The notes under the pieces: generated by a model
What the model was told of the DNA's origin: nothing
What the model saw: only the letters and a program-made list of their open reading frames with translations
Database searches by the model: none
Made by a program: the position numbers and the translations under genes
Source: Methylomonas rhizoryzae
Lineage (GTDB): Bacteria > Pseudomonadota > Gammaproteobacteria > Methylococcales > Methylomonadaceae
Direction of reading: 5' to 3'
Length of the DNA stretch: 64,000 nucleotides
NCBI RefSeq assembly: GCF_008632455.1
Contig: NZ_CP043929.1
Coordinates: forward strand, 3,410,001-3,474,000
In this document: one piece after another, positions 36,002-44,199 of the stretch
Position numbering within the stretch: position 1 is the first letter of the stretch
Layout: every line of letters starts with the position of its first letter

Positions 36002-36868
36002 TTATAAGGATTGATAAACGGACCAAGCAAACTGCAAATCCTCCCAAGCCTTGGCTTTTTCAAGGGGGGAACGCAACAAATACGCCGGATGATGCACCAC
36101 CACCAAGGGCAAATCGCCCAGCCGATACTGTTTGCCGCGCAAACGGGACAGCGGTTGTTGCGTGTCGAGCAAATTCTGCGCAGCAATGCGGCCAACGGCC
36201 AATAGGATTTTTGGTTGCAATAATTGGATTTGCCGCTGCAAAAAATCGTGGCAGGCAGCAACCTCCTCGGCTTGCGGATCCCGATTGTTCGGCGGCCGAC
36301 ATTTCAGCATGTTGGCGATGTACACCTGCTCGCGTTGCAATCCGATGGCTTTGAGCATTTCGTTCAGCAACTGCCCCGCTTTACCGACGAAAGGTTCCCC
36401 TTGCAAATCTTCGTTTTGCCCCGGCGCTTCGCCGATCAACATCCAGGTCGCCTGCTTGTTACCGACTCCGAATACGGTCTGGGTGCGGGTTTCGCACAGC
36501 GCACAAGCCCGGCACACCGCAACGCTGTGTTGCAAAGATTGCCATGCCTCGGCGGCGTTTTCCGGTCCAGGCCCACGCAGCTCTTGGGTAGATGCACATC
36601 CGTCATGGTCTGCGTCCTCTGCCTGACCAAGCTCCGATCTTTCGTCAGCTGCCTCAGCATCCGGGCTTGGGTTTACCGGAAGTGCGGATGTTTGCGGATA
36701 AACCAACCCGGAAACATCCGCATCCGCTAAAGTGGTTACCGGCTGCCGGCCGTCCGCATCGGCAAAATCGTCACTCGGCAGCCGGCCGCAAACGCCGGGA
36801 GGATGTCTGGCCACCCAGACATCGATATCCATGGCTTGCAAATAACGCAATCGAGCGGCGGCGTCCAT
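36002..36868 (-). CDS. Family 4 uracil-DNA glycosylase (iron-sulfur type)
   Basis: A 288-residue protein whose C-terminal ~190 residues are a family 4 UDG. 'CRACALCETRTQTVFGVG' supplies the first two cluster cysteines, 'LIGEAPGQNEDLQGEPFVGKAGQLL' is the catalytic motif, 'NMLKCRPPNNRDP' holds a third Cys and 'VVVHHPAYLLRSP' the C-terminal motif. The N-terminal ~100 residues are a variable Ala/Asp-rich region. It removes uracil from DNA. It starts 12 bases after leuA. Confidence 0.92.
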   Translation of the reverse strand: MDAAARLRYLQAMDIDVWVARHPPGVCGRLPSDDFADADGRQPVTTLADADVSGLVYPQTSALPVNPSPDAEAADERSELGQAEDADHDGCASTQELRGPGPENAAEAWQSLQHSVAVCRACALCETRTQTVFGVGNKQATWMLIGEAPGQNEDLQGEPFVGKAGQLLNEMLKAIGLQREQVYIANMLKCRPPNNRDPQAEEVAACHDFLQRQIQLLQPKILLAVGRIAAQNLLDTQQPLSRLRGKQYRLGDLPLVVVHHPAYLLRSPLEKAKAWEDLQFAWSVYQSL

Positions 36869-36880
36869 CGCGTCCCGCCG

Positions 36881-38425
36881 TTACACGTCGGCTTTTTGCG
36901 GATGTTGGCGTTGATCCGGACTTTGCAGTTTGTTGACGGCGTTGATGTAAGCCTTGGCGGAAGCAATGACGATATCGGTATCGGCGCCAAGTCCGTTGAC
37001 AATGCGTCCGGCTTTTTCCAGACGGACGGTCACCTCGCCTTGCGCGTCCGTGCCGGTGGTAATGTTGTTGACCGAATACAGGGCCAGGGTCGCACCGGTA
37101 TTTACCAAACTTTCGATAGCTTTCAAGCTGGCGTCCACCGCCCCGCCGCCTTGCGCATTGCCGGTCAGTTCCTTGCCGTCTAGCATCACCGTGACGCTGG
37201 CGTTAGGTACTTCGCCAGTTTCCGAACACACTTTCAAAGATACCAGCTTGATACGTTCGTCCTCGGCTTCGAAGCTTTGCTCGGAGATCAAGGCTTGCAA
37301 GTCTTCGTCGAAAATATCGTGCTTTTTGTCCGCCAATTGCTTGAAGCGGTAAAATGCTTCGTTCAGTTCGGCCTCACCGGCGAACTCCACGCCTAATTCG
37401 GCCATACGGGTTTTGAACGCATTACGCCCGGAATGCTTGCCCAGCACCATCCGATTAGTAGTCCAGCCCACGTCTTCGGCCCGCATGATTTCGTAAGTCT
37501 CGCGGTTCTTCAACACGCCGTCCTGGTGTATGCCGGACTCGTGAGCGAAGGCGTTGGCGCCGACGATGGCTTTGTTCGGCTGCACAGGAAAGCCGGTGAT
37601 TCCGGATACCAACTTGGAACAGGTGACGATCTCGCGCGCATCCAGGCCGGTGTCGCACGGGAAGAAGTCTTGCCGGGTGCGCACCGCCATGACGATCTCC
37701 TCCAGCGAGGCGTTACCGGCCCGCTCACCCAAACCGTTGATGGTGCATTCCACTTGCCGCGCGCCGTTCATCACCGCCGACAGCGAATTGGCCACCGCCA
37801 AACCCAAATCGTTATGGCAGTGCACCGAGAAGATGGCTTTGTCGGAATTGGGGATGCGTTTGATCAAATTCGCGATGGTAGCGCCGAACTGTTGCGGCAT
37901 GCTGTAACCCACCGTATCCGGAATATTCAAGGTGCTGGCGCCGGCGTCGATCACAGCTTCCAGGATGCGGCACAAAAAATCCTCTTCGGAACGACCGGCG
38001 TCCTCCGGCGAAAACTCCACATTGTCGGTATATTGCCGCGCCCGCTTAACCGCCCGCACCGCATACTCGATCACCTGATCCGGCTGCATGTTCAGTTTTT
38101 TCGCCATATGGATAGGCGAAGTCGCGATGAAGGTATGGATGCGCGAACTTTTGGCGCCTTTCAAGGCTTCGCCGGCCCGGTCTATATCCTTGTCTAAAGC
38201 TCTGGCCAAACCGCACACGGTACTGTCTTTGATCGCGTCGGCCACCGCCTGCACCGCTTCGAAATCGCCCTGACTGGCGGCCGGAAAGCCTGCTTCTATC
38301 ACATCGACTTTCATCCGCTCCAGCGCTCTGGCAATTCGCACTTTTTCGTCGCGCGTCATCGATGCACCCGGGCTTTGTTCGCCGTCGCGCAAAGTCGTAT
38401 CGAAAATAATCAATCTGTCTTTCAT
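36881..38425 (-). CDS. leuA: 2-isopropylmalate synthase
   Basis: A 514-residue LeuA, the first committed enzyme of leucine synthesis. 'IFDTTLRDGEQSPGASM' is the N-terminal metal-binding signature, 'HCHNDLGLAVANSL' holds the metal-binding His pair, and the C-terminal ~120 residues form the leucine-binding allosteric domain. GGAG five bases before ATG 38425 is the ribosome-binding site. A sigma-70-like promoter lies at 38610-38638. Confidence 0.97.
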   Translation of the reverse strand: MKDRLIIFDTTLRDGEQSPGASMTRDEKVRIARALERMKVDVIEAGFPAASQGDFEAVQAVADAIKDSTVCGLARALDKDIDRAGEALKGAKSSRIHTFIATSPIHMAKKLNMQPDQVIEYAVRAVKRARQYTDNVEFSPEDAGRSEEDFLCRILEAVIDAGASTLNIPDTVGYSMPQQFGATIANLIKRIPNSDKAIFSVHCHNDLGLAVANSLSAVMNGARQVECTINGLGERAGNASLEEIVMAVRTRQDFFPCDTGLDAREIVTCSKLVSGITGFPVQPNKAIVGANAFAHESGIHQDGVLKNRETYEIMRAEDVGWTTNRMVLGKHSGRNAFKTRMAELGVEFAGEAELNEAFYRFKQLADKKHDIFDEDLQALISEQSFEAEDERIKLVSLKVCSETGEVPNASVTVMLDGKELTGNAQGGGAVDASLKAIESLVNTGATLALYSVNNITTGTDAQGEVTVRLEKAGRIVNGLGADTDIVIASAKAYINAVNKLQSPDQRQHPQKADV

Positions 38426-38506
38426 GAGGACTCCATCATGAAACTATCGGCCCTGCGGCCGGGAAATAAAAAGTATTTGTTAAACGCGGGATAGAGTAGT
38501 TGCCCC

Positions 38507-38602
38507 TCAGGGCAGCAGTCTCAAAGATAGGACGCAAGCCGCATTGCATAGGGCAGGGCCTGAAATCGAAGTGCTTGATGTGATAGGGATTACGGCTGTC
38601 AT
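38507..38602 (-). CDS. Possible leuA leader peptide
   Basis: A 31-codon frame from ATG 38602 to TGA 38507, starting about eight bases after the -10 box, so its mRNA would be nearly leaderless. It is rich in branched-chain residues near its end ('VLSLRLLP', with CTA, TTG and CTG Leu codons). The stop lies in a small TGCCC/GGGCA hairpin. I see no convincing terminator hairpin with U-tract after it, so attenuation is speculative. Confidence 0.25.
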   Translation of the reverse strand: MTAVIPITSSTSISGPALCNAACVLSLRLLP

Positions 38603-38609
38603 GGCGCGC

Positions 38610-38638
38610 ACTATAGCCGATTGCGGCAAACGACTCAA
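38610..38638 (-). promoter_or_regulatory. Sigma-70-type promoter upstream of leuA
   Basis: On the minus strand, TTGAGT (38638-38633) and TATAGT (38615-38610) are separated by exactly 17 bases. This is a strong match and is positioned to transcribe leuA, whose ATG is about 185 bases downstream. Confidence 0.7.
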
Positions 38639-38658
38639 GCGCGAGCGTTTTAGCAAGA

Positions 38659-38685
38659 CAAACGCTCCGGCTGCCGAAGCGCTTG
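38659..38685 (-). terminator. rpoH: Hairpin downstream of rpoH
   Basis: Twelve-base arms (CAAGCGCTTCGG and CCGGAGCGTTTG read on the minus strand) with loop CAG form a long stem with two G-T pairs, just after the rpoH stop. A weak TCTTGC follows, not a full U-tract, so termination may be partial or Rho-aided. Confidence 0.5.
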
Positions 38686-38696
38686 CCTCTTGGCAA

Positions 38697-39548
38697 TTAT
38701 GCGGCCAACACCATGACCGCTTTGAGTTTTTTCATTGCGCTTTGCTCCAGTTGCCGGATACGTTCCGCCGACACCTGGTAACGATCGGCCAAGTCGTGCA
38801 ACGTGGCTTTTTCTTCCGACAACCAGCGGCTGACTAAAATATCGCGGCTTCTGTCGTCCAGTTCGGCCATCGCATTAACCAAAATGTCTTCCTTGCGCTC
38901 TTGCCAATCGCTGTTTTCCAACAACAAAGCCGGGTCGGCGTTTTGTTGTTCCAAGTACGCGATAGGCGCGACTTGGCGGTCGTCTTCGTCTTCGGCGCCG
39001 GGTTCCAGAGCGACGTCCGCTCCGTCCATACGTCTCTCCATTTCGTAAACCACGTCGACACCGACGTCCAGATTTTCGGCAATCGCAGCGGCATCGGCCG
39101 GCGATAAATGATTCAGATCCTTTTTCAACTTTCTCAAGTTGAAGAACAACTTACGCTGAGCTTTAGTCGTAGCCACCTTGACAATACGCCAATTTTTTAT
39201 CACGTATTCGTGTATCTCGGCCTTAATCCAATGTACGGCGAACGACACCAAGCGCACCCCCATATCCGGATCGAAGCGCTTAACCGCTTTCATCAAGCCG
39301 ACGTTGCCCTCTTGAACGATGTCCGCCATAGGCAAACCGTATCCGGCATACCCTCTGGCGACGTGGGCCACAAAGCGCAGATTAGACATCACCAACTCTC
39401 GAGCAGCGCTCAAATCGCCATCGTCCCGGTAGCGAACCGCCAAATCGTATTCTTGCTCGGCCGACAATTTCGGCACACGCGCAATCAGAGCCAAATAACT
39501 GTCGAACGTCCCAACCGTCAAATTCACCGGTAAAGCCAACATATTCAT
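38697..39548 (-). CDS. rpoH: RNA polymerase heat-shock sigma factor, sigma-32
   Basis: A 283-residue sigma-32. Region 2 includes 'LRFVAHVARGYAGYGLPMADIVQEGNVGLMKAVKRFDPD' and 'VHWIKAEIHEYVIKNWRIVK'; 'ATTKAQRKLFFNLRKLKK' is the RpoH box; region 4 ends 'RWLSEEKATLHDLADRYQVSAERIRQLEQSAMKKLK'. I chose ATG 39548 because TTGGAG sits just upstream of it; the TTG of that same sequence would be a poor start. A perfect CIRCE element overlaps its likely promoter. Confidence 0.97.
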   Translation of the reverse strand: MNMLALPVNLTVGTFDSYLALIARVPKLSAEQEYDLAVRYRDDGDLSAARELVMSNLRFVAHVARGYAGYGLPMADIVQEGNVGLMKAVKRFDPDMGVRLVSFAVHWIKAEIHEYVIKNWRIVKVATTKAQRKLFFNLRKLKKDLNHLSPADAAAIAENLDVGVDVVYEMERRMDGADVALEPGAEDEDDRQVAPIAYLEQQNADPALLLENSDWQERKEDILVNAMAELDDRSRDILVSRWLSEEKATLHDLADRYQVSAERIRQLEQSAMKKLKAVMVLAA

Positions 39549-39588
39549 TGCCAACTCCAATCAATCCACAATTGTTTAACTGGAGACG

Positions 39589-39618
39589 ATTTTAGCACTC
39601 GATTCACAAGAGTGCTAA
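39589..39618 (-). promoter_or_regulatory. rpoH: Likely rpoH promoter overlapped by CIRCE
   Basis: Minus-strand TTAGCA (39618-39613) and TAAAAT (39594-39589) are 18 bases apart, about 40 bases before the rpoH ATG. Both hexamers lie within or touch the CIRCE arms, so HrcA bound there would block RNA polymerase. Confidence 0.5.
39592..39618. promoter_or_regulatory. CIRCE element (HrcA operator)
   Basis: TTAGCACTC (39592-39600), nine bases, GAGTGCTAA (39610-39618): an exact match to the consensus CIRCE inverted repeat bound by the heat-shock repressor HrcA. It usually precedes groESL or dnaK; here it is 43 bases before the rpoH start codon. Confidence 0.92.
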
Positions 39619-40110
39619 TAACAGCTGAAAATTTATTTTCGCTTCCAACATTCACTACTATAACCCAGGCCACCGTCGCGAATTTCGCAAGGTATTCTTT
39701 CAGCACCTGAATGTAGTTTTCATGAGATCTTTGGCCTTCGGGGCCTGTTGCAAAACTTCATTTCAGGCCCGGATGGGTCTGATGCAATTCAGAGTTGGCA
39801 CACGCCAATTCAGCAATAACATCCCGCCATGCCGAAGGCGGAACGCGGTCATCGGATGACGGGATGATACGCGGGTTTTTGTACTTCTTTGCATTTCCGT
39901 GCATTCTCAAATAGCCCGATGGCCGAACCCAAAATATTCGAGAAGCGCGCAGGCGATTTTTCTGTCGGATGGCTCGAGATTTGTCTCGGCGGATAAGCCC
40001 TGTAGGGACGCTTGAGTGGCCGATTAGATACGTTTCGGACAAGATCATCTCAAAATCACCTTTTAACGAAAAACCTTGCCAAGCTTTATTTTGAATTGGG
40101 CTGAATAGTT
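39619..40110. other. Gene-poor gap between rpoH and the pnp terminator
   Basis: About 490 bases without a recognisable gene. It contains a 7-bp inverted repeat (GGGCCTG at 39741-39747, CAGGCCC at 39764-39770), with 'CCTGTTGCAAAA' resembling insertion-sequence termini. A 96-codon minus-strand frame (39758-40048) has no recognisable similarity or ribosome-binding site. I read the stretch as decayed mobile or duplicated DNA. Confidence 0.5.
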
Positions 40111-40211
40111 ACGGACGGCTTTGCTATACCGCACCGGTCGCGCAATTCCAACCGAACACCTTTGGTCTGTTCGACGTGTTGGGCAATGTCTGGGAATGGA
40201 CGGACAATTGA
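40111..40211 (+). pseudogene. Relic of a formylglycine-generating-enzyme (SUMF1/FGE-sulfatase) domain gene
   Basis: Translated in frame from 40128 the DNA gives 'TAPVAQFQPNTFGLFDVLG' then 'NVWEWTDN' and a TGA at 40209, the hallmark C-terminal segment of FGE-sulfatase/SUMF1 proteins. The preceding 'DGFA' is in a different frame (40114-40125), so one base has been lost. Both ends of the domain are missing, leaving about 33 codons of a family normally over 200 residues. Confidence 0.8.
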
Positions 40212-40279
40212 TAGTGCCTGCCGCTAACCGGGAAAACTCGGCGAATTTTATCCCGCTGCGCCAAGCCATGGGCACACGC

Positions 40280-40315
40280 GCAATAAAAAAGGGCCGTAAA
40301 GCCCTTTTTTATTGC
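40280..40315. terminator. pnp: Strong bidirectional intrinsic terminator at the end of pnp
   Basis: A perfect 15-bp palindrome (GCAATAAAAAAGGGC and GCCCTTTTTTATTGC) around CGTAAA. U-tracts exist in both directions; it lies 22 bases beyond the pnp stop and ends the rpsO-pnp transcript. Confidence 0.92.
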
Positions 40316-40337
40316 CGCTTAAGGATATGATCTGCGG

Positions 40338-42416
40338 TTAAGCCGTTTCCGCATCCTTCATGCTCAAGCGCACCCGGCCTTGGCGGTCGATTTCCAGCAC
40401 TTTGACGCGGACGATGTCGCCTTCGGACAATTTGTCGCTGACTTTTTCCACCCGCTCGTCGGAGATTTGCGAGATGTGCACCAGGCCGTCTTTGCCGGGC
40501 AGGATGGTAACGAAGGCGCCGAAGTCCATCAAGCGCACAACCTTGCCTTCGTAGGTTTTGCCTACTTCGACTTCGGCGGTGATTTCTTCGATCATGCGGC
40601 GGGCTTCTTCACCGGCGGCTTTATCCACCGAGGCGATATTGACCACGCCGTCGTCGTTCAAATCGATGCTGGCACCGGTTTGCTCGGTGATGGCGCGGAT
40701 GGTCACCCCGCCTTTGCCGATCACTTCGCGGATTTTGGCCGGATCGATTTTGAAGCTGATGATGCGCGGCGCGAAGTCGGACATTTGTTCGCGCGAGCTG
40801 GACAGGGCTTTGTTCATTTCGCCCAAAATGTGCAAGCGGCCTTGTTTGGCTTGCGCCAGCGCCACTTGCATGATTTCCGGGGTGATGCCGTCGATCTTGA
40901 TGTCCATTTGCAGCGCGGTGACGCCGTGTTCGGAGCCGGCCACTTTGAAGTCCATGTCGCCCAGATGGTCTTCGTCACCCAAAATATCGGACAACACTGC
41001 GAATTCCTCGCCTTCCTTGATCAAGCCCATGGCGATGCCGGCTACCGGCGCTTTCAACGGCACGCCGGCGTCCATCAAAGCCAAGCTGCTGCCGCATACC
41101 GACGCCATGGAGCTTGAGCCGTTGGATTCGGTGATTTCCGAAACCACCCGAAGCACGTAAGGGAATTCGCCCATGGTCGGCAACACGGCTTGCACGCCGC
41201 GTTTAGCCAGGCGGCCGTGACCGATTTCCCGGCGTTTGGGCGAGCCGACCCGGCCGGTTTCGCCGACGCTGAACGGCGGAAAGTTATAGTGAAACAGGAA
41301 AGTATCTTTGTATTCGCCGGCCAAGGCGTCGATGATTTGCGCATCGCGGTCGGTACCCAAGGTGGCCACGACCAAGGCTTGAGTTTCGCCGCGGGTAAAC
41401 AATGCCGAGCCATGGGTGCGCGGCAACACGCCGGTGCGCACGCTAATCGGCCGCACGGTGGTCAAATCGCGGCCGTCTATGCGTTTGCGGTCGCGCAAAA
41501 TGGCACCGCGCACGATATCGTATTCCAGCTGTTCGATGACGTTGCGGATGTCGCCTTCGGCATACAAGCCGTCCGCGCTCAGCTTTTCCACCACAACACT
41601 GCGAACGCCGCTCAAGGTATCCTGACGTACCAGTTTCTCGGGAATTTGGTAGGCGGCTTGAATGTCGGCGGCGCAGGCGTTTGCCACCGCGGCTTTCAGT
41701 GCCGCATCAGTTTCGATCGAGGTCCAGCCCATAGCCGGCGTGGCGACTTCTGCGGCCAATGCGTTGATCGCGTCTATAGCCGTCTGCATGTGTTCGTGGC
41801 CGAACAGCACCGCGCCCAGCATCACGTCTTCGGGCAGCAAGTCGGCTTCCGATTCCACCATCAACACGGCTTGTTGCGTGCCGGCCACCATCAAGCGCAA
41901 CCGAGATTCCTTCAGCTGCGGCAAGCTCGGGTTCAGTACGTACCGGTCGTCGATGTAACCGACGCAAGCCGCGCCCAAGGGCCCTTTGAACGGCAGGCCG
42001 GAGATCGCCAATGCCGCAGACGCGCCCAGGATAGCCGGTACCTCGGTGTCGACTTCCGGGTTCAACGACACCACGGTGGCAATGATTTGAACTTCGTTGG
42101 TGAAGCCTTCCGGAAACAACGGCCGAATCGGACGGTCGATCAGGCGCGAAATCAGAGTTTCGTTCTCGCTCGGACGGCCTTCGCGCTTGAAAAAGCCGCC
42201 GGGTATTTTACCTGCGGCGAAGGCTTTTTCTTGATAGTCCACCGTCAATGGGAAAAAATCGCCGCCGCTGCCTTCTTTTTTACCGACTACGGTGACCAAA
42301 AGAGAGGTGCCTTCTACGTCGATCATCACCGCGCCGTTGGCTTGGCGGGCTATTTCACCGGTTTCTAACGTGACGAGTCGATCGCCGTATTGAAATTGCT
42401 TCCGGATTGGATTCAC
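40338..42416 (-). CDS. pnp: Polyribonucleotide nucleotidyltransferase (PNPase)
   Basis: A 692-residue PNPase, the 3'-5' phosphorolytic exoribonuclease. Two RNase PH domains are visible ('KEGSGGDFFPLTVDYQEK', 'RIDGRDLTTVRPI', 'TLGTDRDAQ', 'DILGDEDHLGDMDFKVAG'), then a KH domain ('IREVIGKGGVTIRAITEQTG') and an S1 domain ('GKVVRLMDFGAFVTILPGKDGLVHISQI'). The start is GTG 42416, with AAGGA nine bases upstream; the frame extends further but is not PNPase-like. It is downstream of rpsO, as in E. coli. Confidence 0.97.
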   Translation of the reverse strand: MNPIRKQFQYGDRLVTLETGEIARQANGAVMIDVEGTSLLVTVVGKKEGSGGDFFPLTVDYQEKAFAAGKIPGGFFKREGRPSENETLISRLIDRPIRPLFPEGFTNEVQIIATVVSLNPEVDTEVPAILGASAALAISGLPFKGPLGAACVGYIDDRYVLNPSLPQLKESRLRLMVAGTQQAVLMVESEADLLPEDVMLGAVLFGHEHMQTAIDAINALAAEVATPAMGWTSIETDAALKAAVANACAADIQAAYQIPEKLVRQDTLSGVRSVVVEKLSADGLYAEGDIRNVIEQLEYDIVRGAILRDRKRIDGRDLTTVRPISVRTGVLPRTHGSALFTRGETQALVVATLGTDRDAQIIDALAGEYKDTFLFHYNFPPFSVGETGRVGSPKRREIGHGRLAKRGVQAVLPTMGEFPYVLRVVSEITESNGSSSMASVCGSSLALMDAGVPLKAPVAGIAMGLIKEGEEFAVLSDILGDEDHLGDMDFKVAGSEHGVTALQMDIKIDGITPEIMQVALAQAKQGRLHILGEMNKALSSSREQMSDFAPRIISFKIDPAKIREVIGKGGVTIRAITEQTGASIDLNDDGVVNIASVDKAAGEEARRMIEEITAEVEVGKTYEGKVVRLMDFGAFVTILPGKDGLVHISQISDERVEKVSDKLSEGDIVRVKVLEIDRQGRVRLSMKDAETA

Positions 42417-42464
42417 TATGGGGTTCCTTGGTGTAAAGGTTGGTTCGAAAAATTGCGTGAACGC

Positions 42465-42490
42465 AGAAACGGCACAAAAGTGCCGTTTCT
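42465..42490 (-). other. Perfect hairpin in the rpsO-pnp intergenic RNA
   Basis: Eleven-base arms AGAAACGGCAC and GTGCCGTTTCT with a TTTT loop (minus strand). A second small hairpin (TGCG/CGCA) followed by ATTTTT lies next (around 42452-42465). In E. coli the same gap holds the rpsO terminator and the RNase III site through which PNPase limits its own synthesis; a similar role is inferred. Confidence 0.75.
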
Positions 42491-42498
42491 TCAAAACG

Positions 42499-42768
42499 TT
42501 ATTTACGGATGCCTAGACGGTCAATCAAGGAGCGGTAACGCGCCATGTCGGTGCTTTTCAAGTAATCCAGCAACTTGCGGCGTTGGTTAACCATGCGTAA
42601 CAGGCCGCGGCGGGAATGATTGTCTTTTTTGTGAGTTGCGAAATGCGGGCTCAGTTGGTTGATGTTTTCGGTCAACAGCGCAACTTGCACTTCGGTGGAG
42701 CCGGTGTCGGATTCCGACAAACGGAACGCTTCGACGATCTGTTTTTTCTTTTCTGCAGTTAATGCCAT
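42499..42768 (-). CDS. rpsO: 30S ribosomal protein S15
   Basis: An 89-residue uS15 of exact family length. 'DTGSTEVQVALLTENINQLSPHFATHKKDNHSRRGLLRMVNQRRKLLDYLK' holds the 16S rRNA-binding surface, including the conserved His and Asp. It is encoded between truB and pnp, the usual order. Confidence 0.98.
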   Translation of the reverse strand: MALTAEKKKQIVEAFRLSESDTGSTEVQVALLTENINQLSPHFATHKKDNHSRRGLLRMVNQRRKLLDYLKSTDMARYRSLIDRLGIRK

Positions 42769-42859
42769 TCTTAATCCCTATCGATTAATGTGTTGAAAAA
42801 TGCCACCGGCCGGTGGCGAGATAGCCCGCTTCCACCATAGGGTGTAGAAGCGGAAAATT

Positions 42860-43780
42860 TTATGCCCGATCAGCGCTGTGACCCTGCAGGTTAAACAGCT
42901 TTCTGGGGGCTAGTTTATCATTCAATAGAATTTCTCCCAACCCTAAAAAGGCATGCGGGCCGTACATGCGGACCGAGCCGGGCGGATGGCCGCTCAGCCG
43001 GATGGCTTGGCCGTGCACGATACAAACGGATTGTTCCGGTGACAGCGCCACCGCCGGCAGATCGCTCAGCGGTAAATCGGGCGGCAACAAGCACGCCGTC
43101 AACGCCTGTTCGCTCATGGCCTGCAATTGCTCCAGCGTGTAGGCCTGCTCCAGTGCAAACCGGCCGGCCGCCGTGCGCCTCAAGGCCGTGACCGTCGCGC
43201 AAGTCCCTAACGCCGAGCCGATGTCTTCTACCAACGACCGGATATAAGTGCCTTTGGAGCAACGCACGTCGAGGCTGATCGAGTCGCCGGAAAATGCCAA
43301 TAATTCGATGGCTTGAATCGAGATGAGCCGCGGCGCGCGGGCTACGGTTTTACCTTCCCGCGCCAGCTCGTACAGCTTGCGTCCGTTCAATTTCAAGGCG
43401 GAATACATAGGCGGTACTTGCTCTATTCGGCCGACAAAGCCTTGTAAACAAGCCTGCAATCCGAATTCGCTAATCTCCGGCACCGGCTTGGTTTCGAGCA
43501 CGCTCCCCTCGCTGTCGCCAGTGTCGGTCAAAACGCCTAAACGCATGGTGACGTGGTAACGCTTGTCGTCGTCCAACATCAAACCGGAAACTTTAGTGGC
43601 CTCGCCGAAACACAAGGGCAACAAACCGGTAGCCAAAGGATCCAGACTGCCGGTATGCCCGGCCTTGTTGGCGTTATACAAGACCCTGACTTCCTGCAAG
43701 GCTTTGTTGGACGAAACGCCTAGCCGTTTATCGAGCAACACGATGCCGTGCACATCGCGCCCGGATTTACGTTTAGCCAT
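42860..43780 (-). CDS. truB: tRNA pseudouridine(55) synthase TruB
   Basis: A 306-residue TruB. The catalytic Asp is in 'GHTGSLDPLATGLLPLCFGEATK'; 'VPPMYSALKLNGRKLYELAREG' and 'CSKGTYIRSLVEDIG' are conserved blocks. ATG 43780 overlaps the rbfA TGA by one base (TGATG) with GAGG upstream; a TTG directly before it is in frame. Confidence 0.96.
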   Translation of the reverse strand: MAKRKSGRDVHGIVLLDKRLGVSSNKALQEVRVLYNANKAGHTGSLDPLATGLLPLCFGEATKVSGLMLDDDKRYHVTMRLGVLTDTGDSEGSVLETKPVPEISEFGLQACLQGFVGRIEQVPPMYSALKLNGRKLYELAREGKTVARAPRLISIQAIELLAFSGDSISLDVRCSKGTYIRSLVEDIGSALGTCATVTALRRTAAGRFALEQAYTLEQLQAMSEQALTACLLPPDLPLSDLPAVALSPEQSVCIVHGQAIRLSGHPPGSVRMYGPHAFLGLGEILLNDKLAPRKLFNLQGHSADRA

Positions 43781-44196
43781 CAAGCCTCGTCGTCGGTTTC
43801 CGCCACTGGGCCGGATGCCGATTCCGCCTGTCCGGCGGCGTCGGAATGAACTCCGGTTTCCCGCAACAATGCGTCGACCCGCATACCGGTATCGAACGAA
43901 TGATCGTAATGAAAATGTAATTCCGACATATGCCGCAGCCGCATGCGCTTGGCCAACTCGTGCCGAATAAACGGTGCCATTTCGTTCAGGACTTCCAAAT
44001 TACGTTGTTTACCAGCCGAATCGGCGTTCAACACCGTGAAATAGATTTTTGCCACCGCTAAATCTTTGGATAATTCCACTTCGTTAACGGTAATAAAGCC
44101 CAAGCGCGGATCTTGCACCTCTCGCTGCAAGATGAGAGCCAATTCCTTCTGCATTTCCGACGCAACCCGCTGGCTGCGACCAAACTCTCTCGCCAT
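43780..44196 (-). CDS. rbfA: 30S ribosome-binding factor A
   Basis: A 138-residue RbfA, needed for 16S rRNA maturation. It has 'RSQRVASEMQKELALILQREVQDPRLGFITVNEVELSKDLAVAKIYF' and 'RHELAKRMRLRHMSELHFHYD', a KH-fold pattern. The C-terminal ~20 residues are an acidic tail. It sits between infB (three bases upstream) and truB (one-base overlap). Confidence 0.96.
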   Translation of the reverse strand: MAREFGRSQRVASEMQKELALILQREVQDPRLGFITVNEVELSKDLAVAKIYFTVLNADSAGKQRNLEVLNEMAPFIRHELAKRMRLRHMSELHFHYDHSFDTGMRVDALLRETGVHSDAAGQAESASGPVAETDDEA

Positions 44197-44199
44197 GCC

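Noticed and set aside
38544..38837. 97-codon plus-strand frame across the leuA-rpoH gap
   Set aside because: It runs through the leuA promoter, the rpoH hairpin and the rpoH 3' end in antisense; no coding signal.
39758..40048. 96-codon minus-strand frame in the rpoH-pnp gap
   Set aside because: No ribosome-binding site, no recognised similarity and an Arg/Ser-rich composition; treated as non-coding debris.
41190..42368. 392-codon open frame antisense to pnp
   Set aside because: Shadow frame of PNPase with low-complexity His/Arg/Gly-rich translation and no ribosome-binding site.
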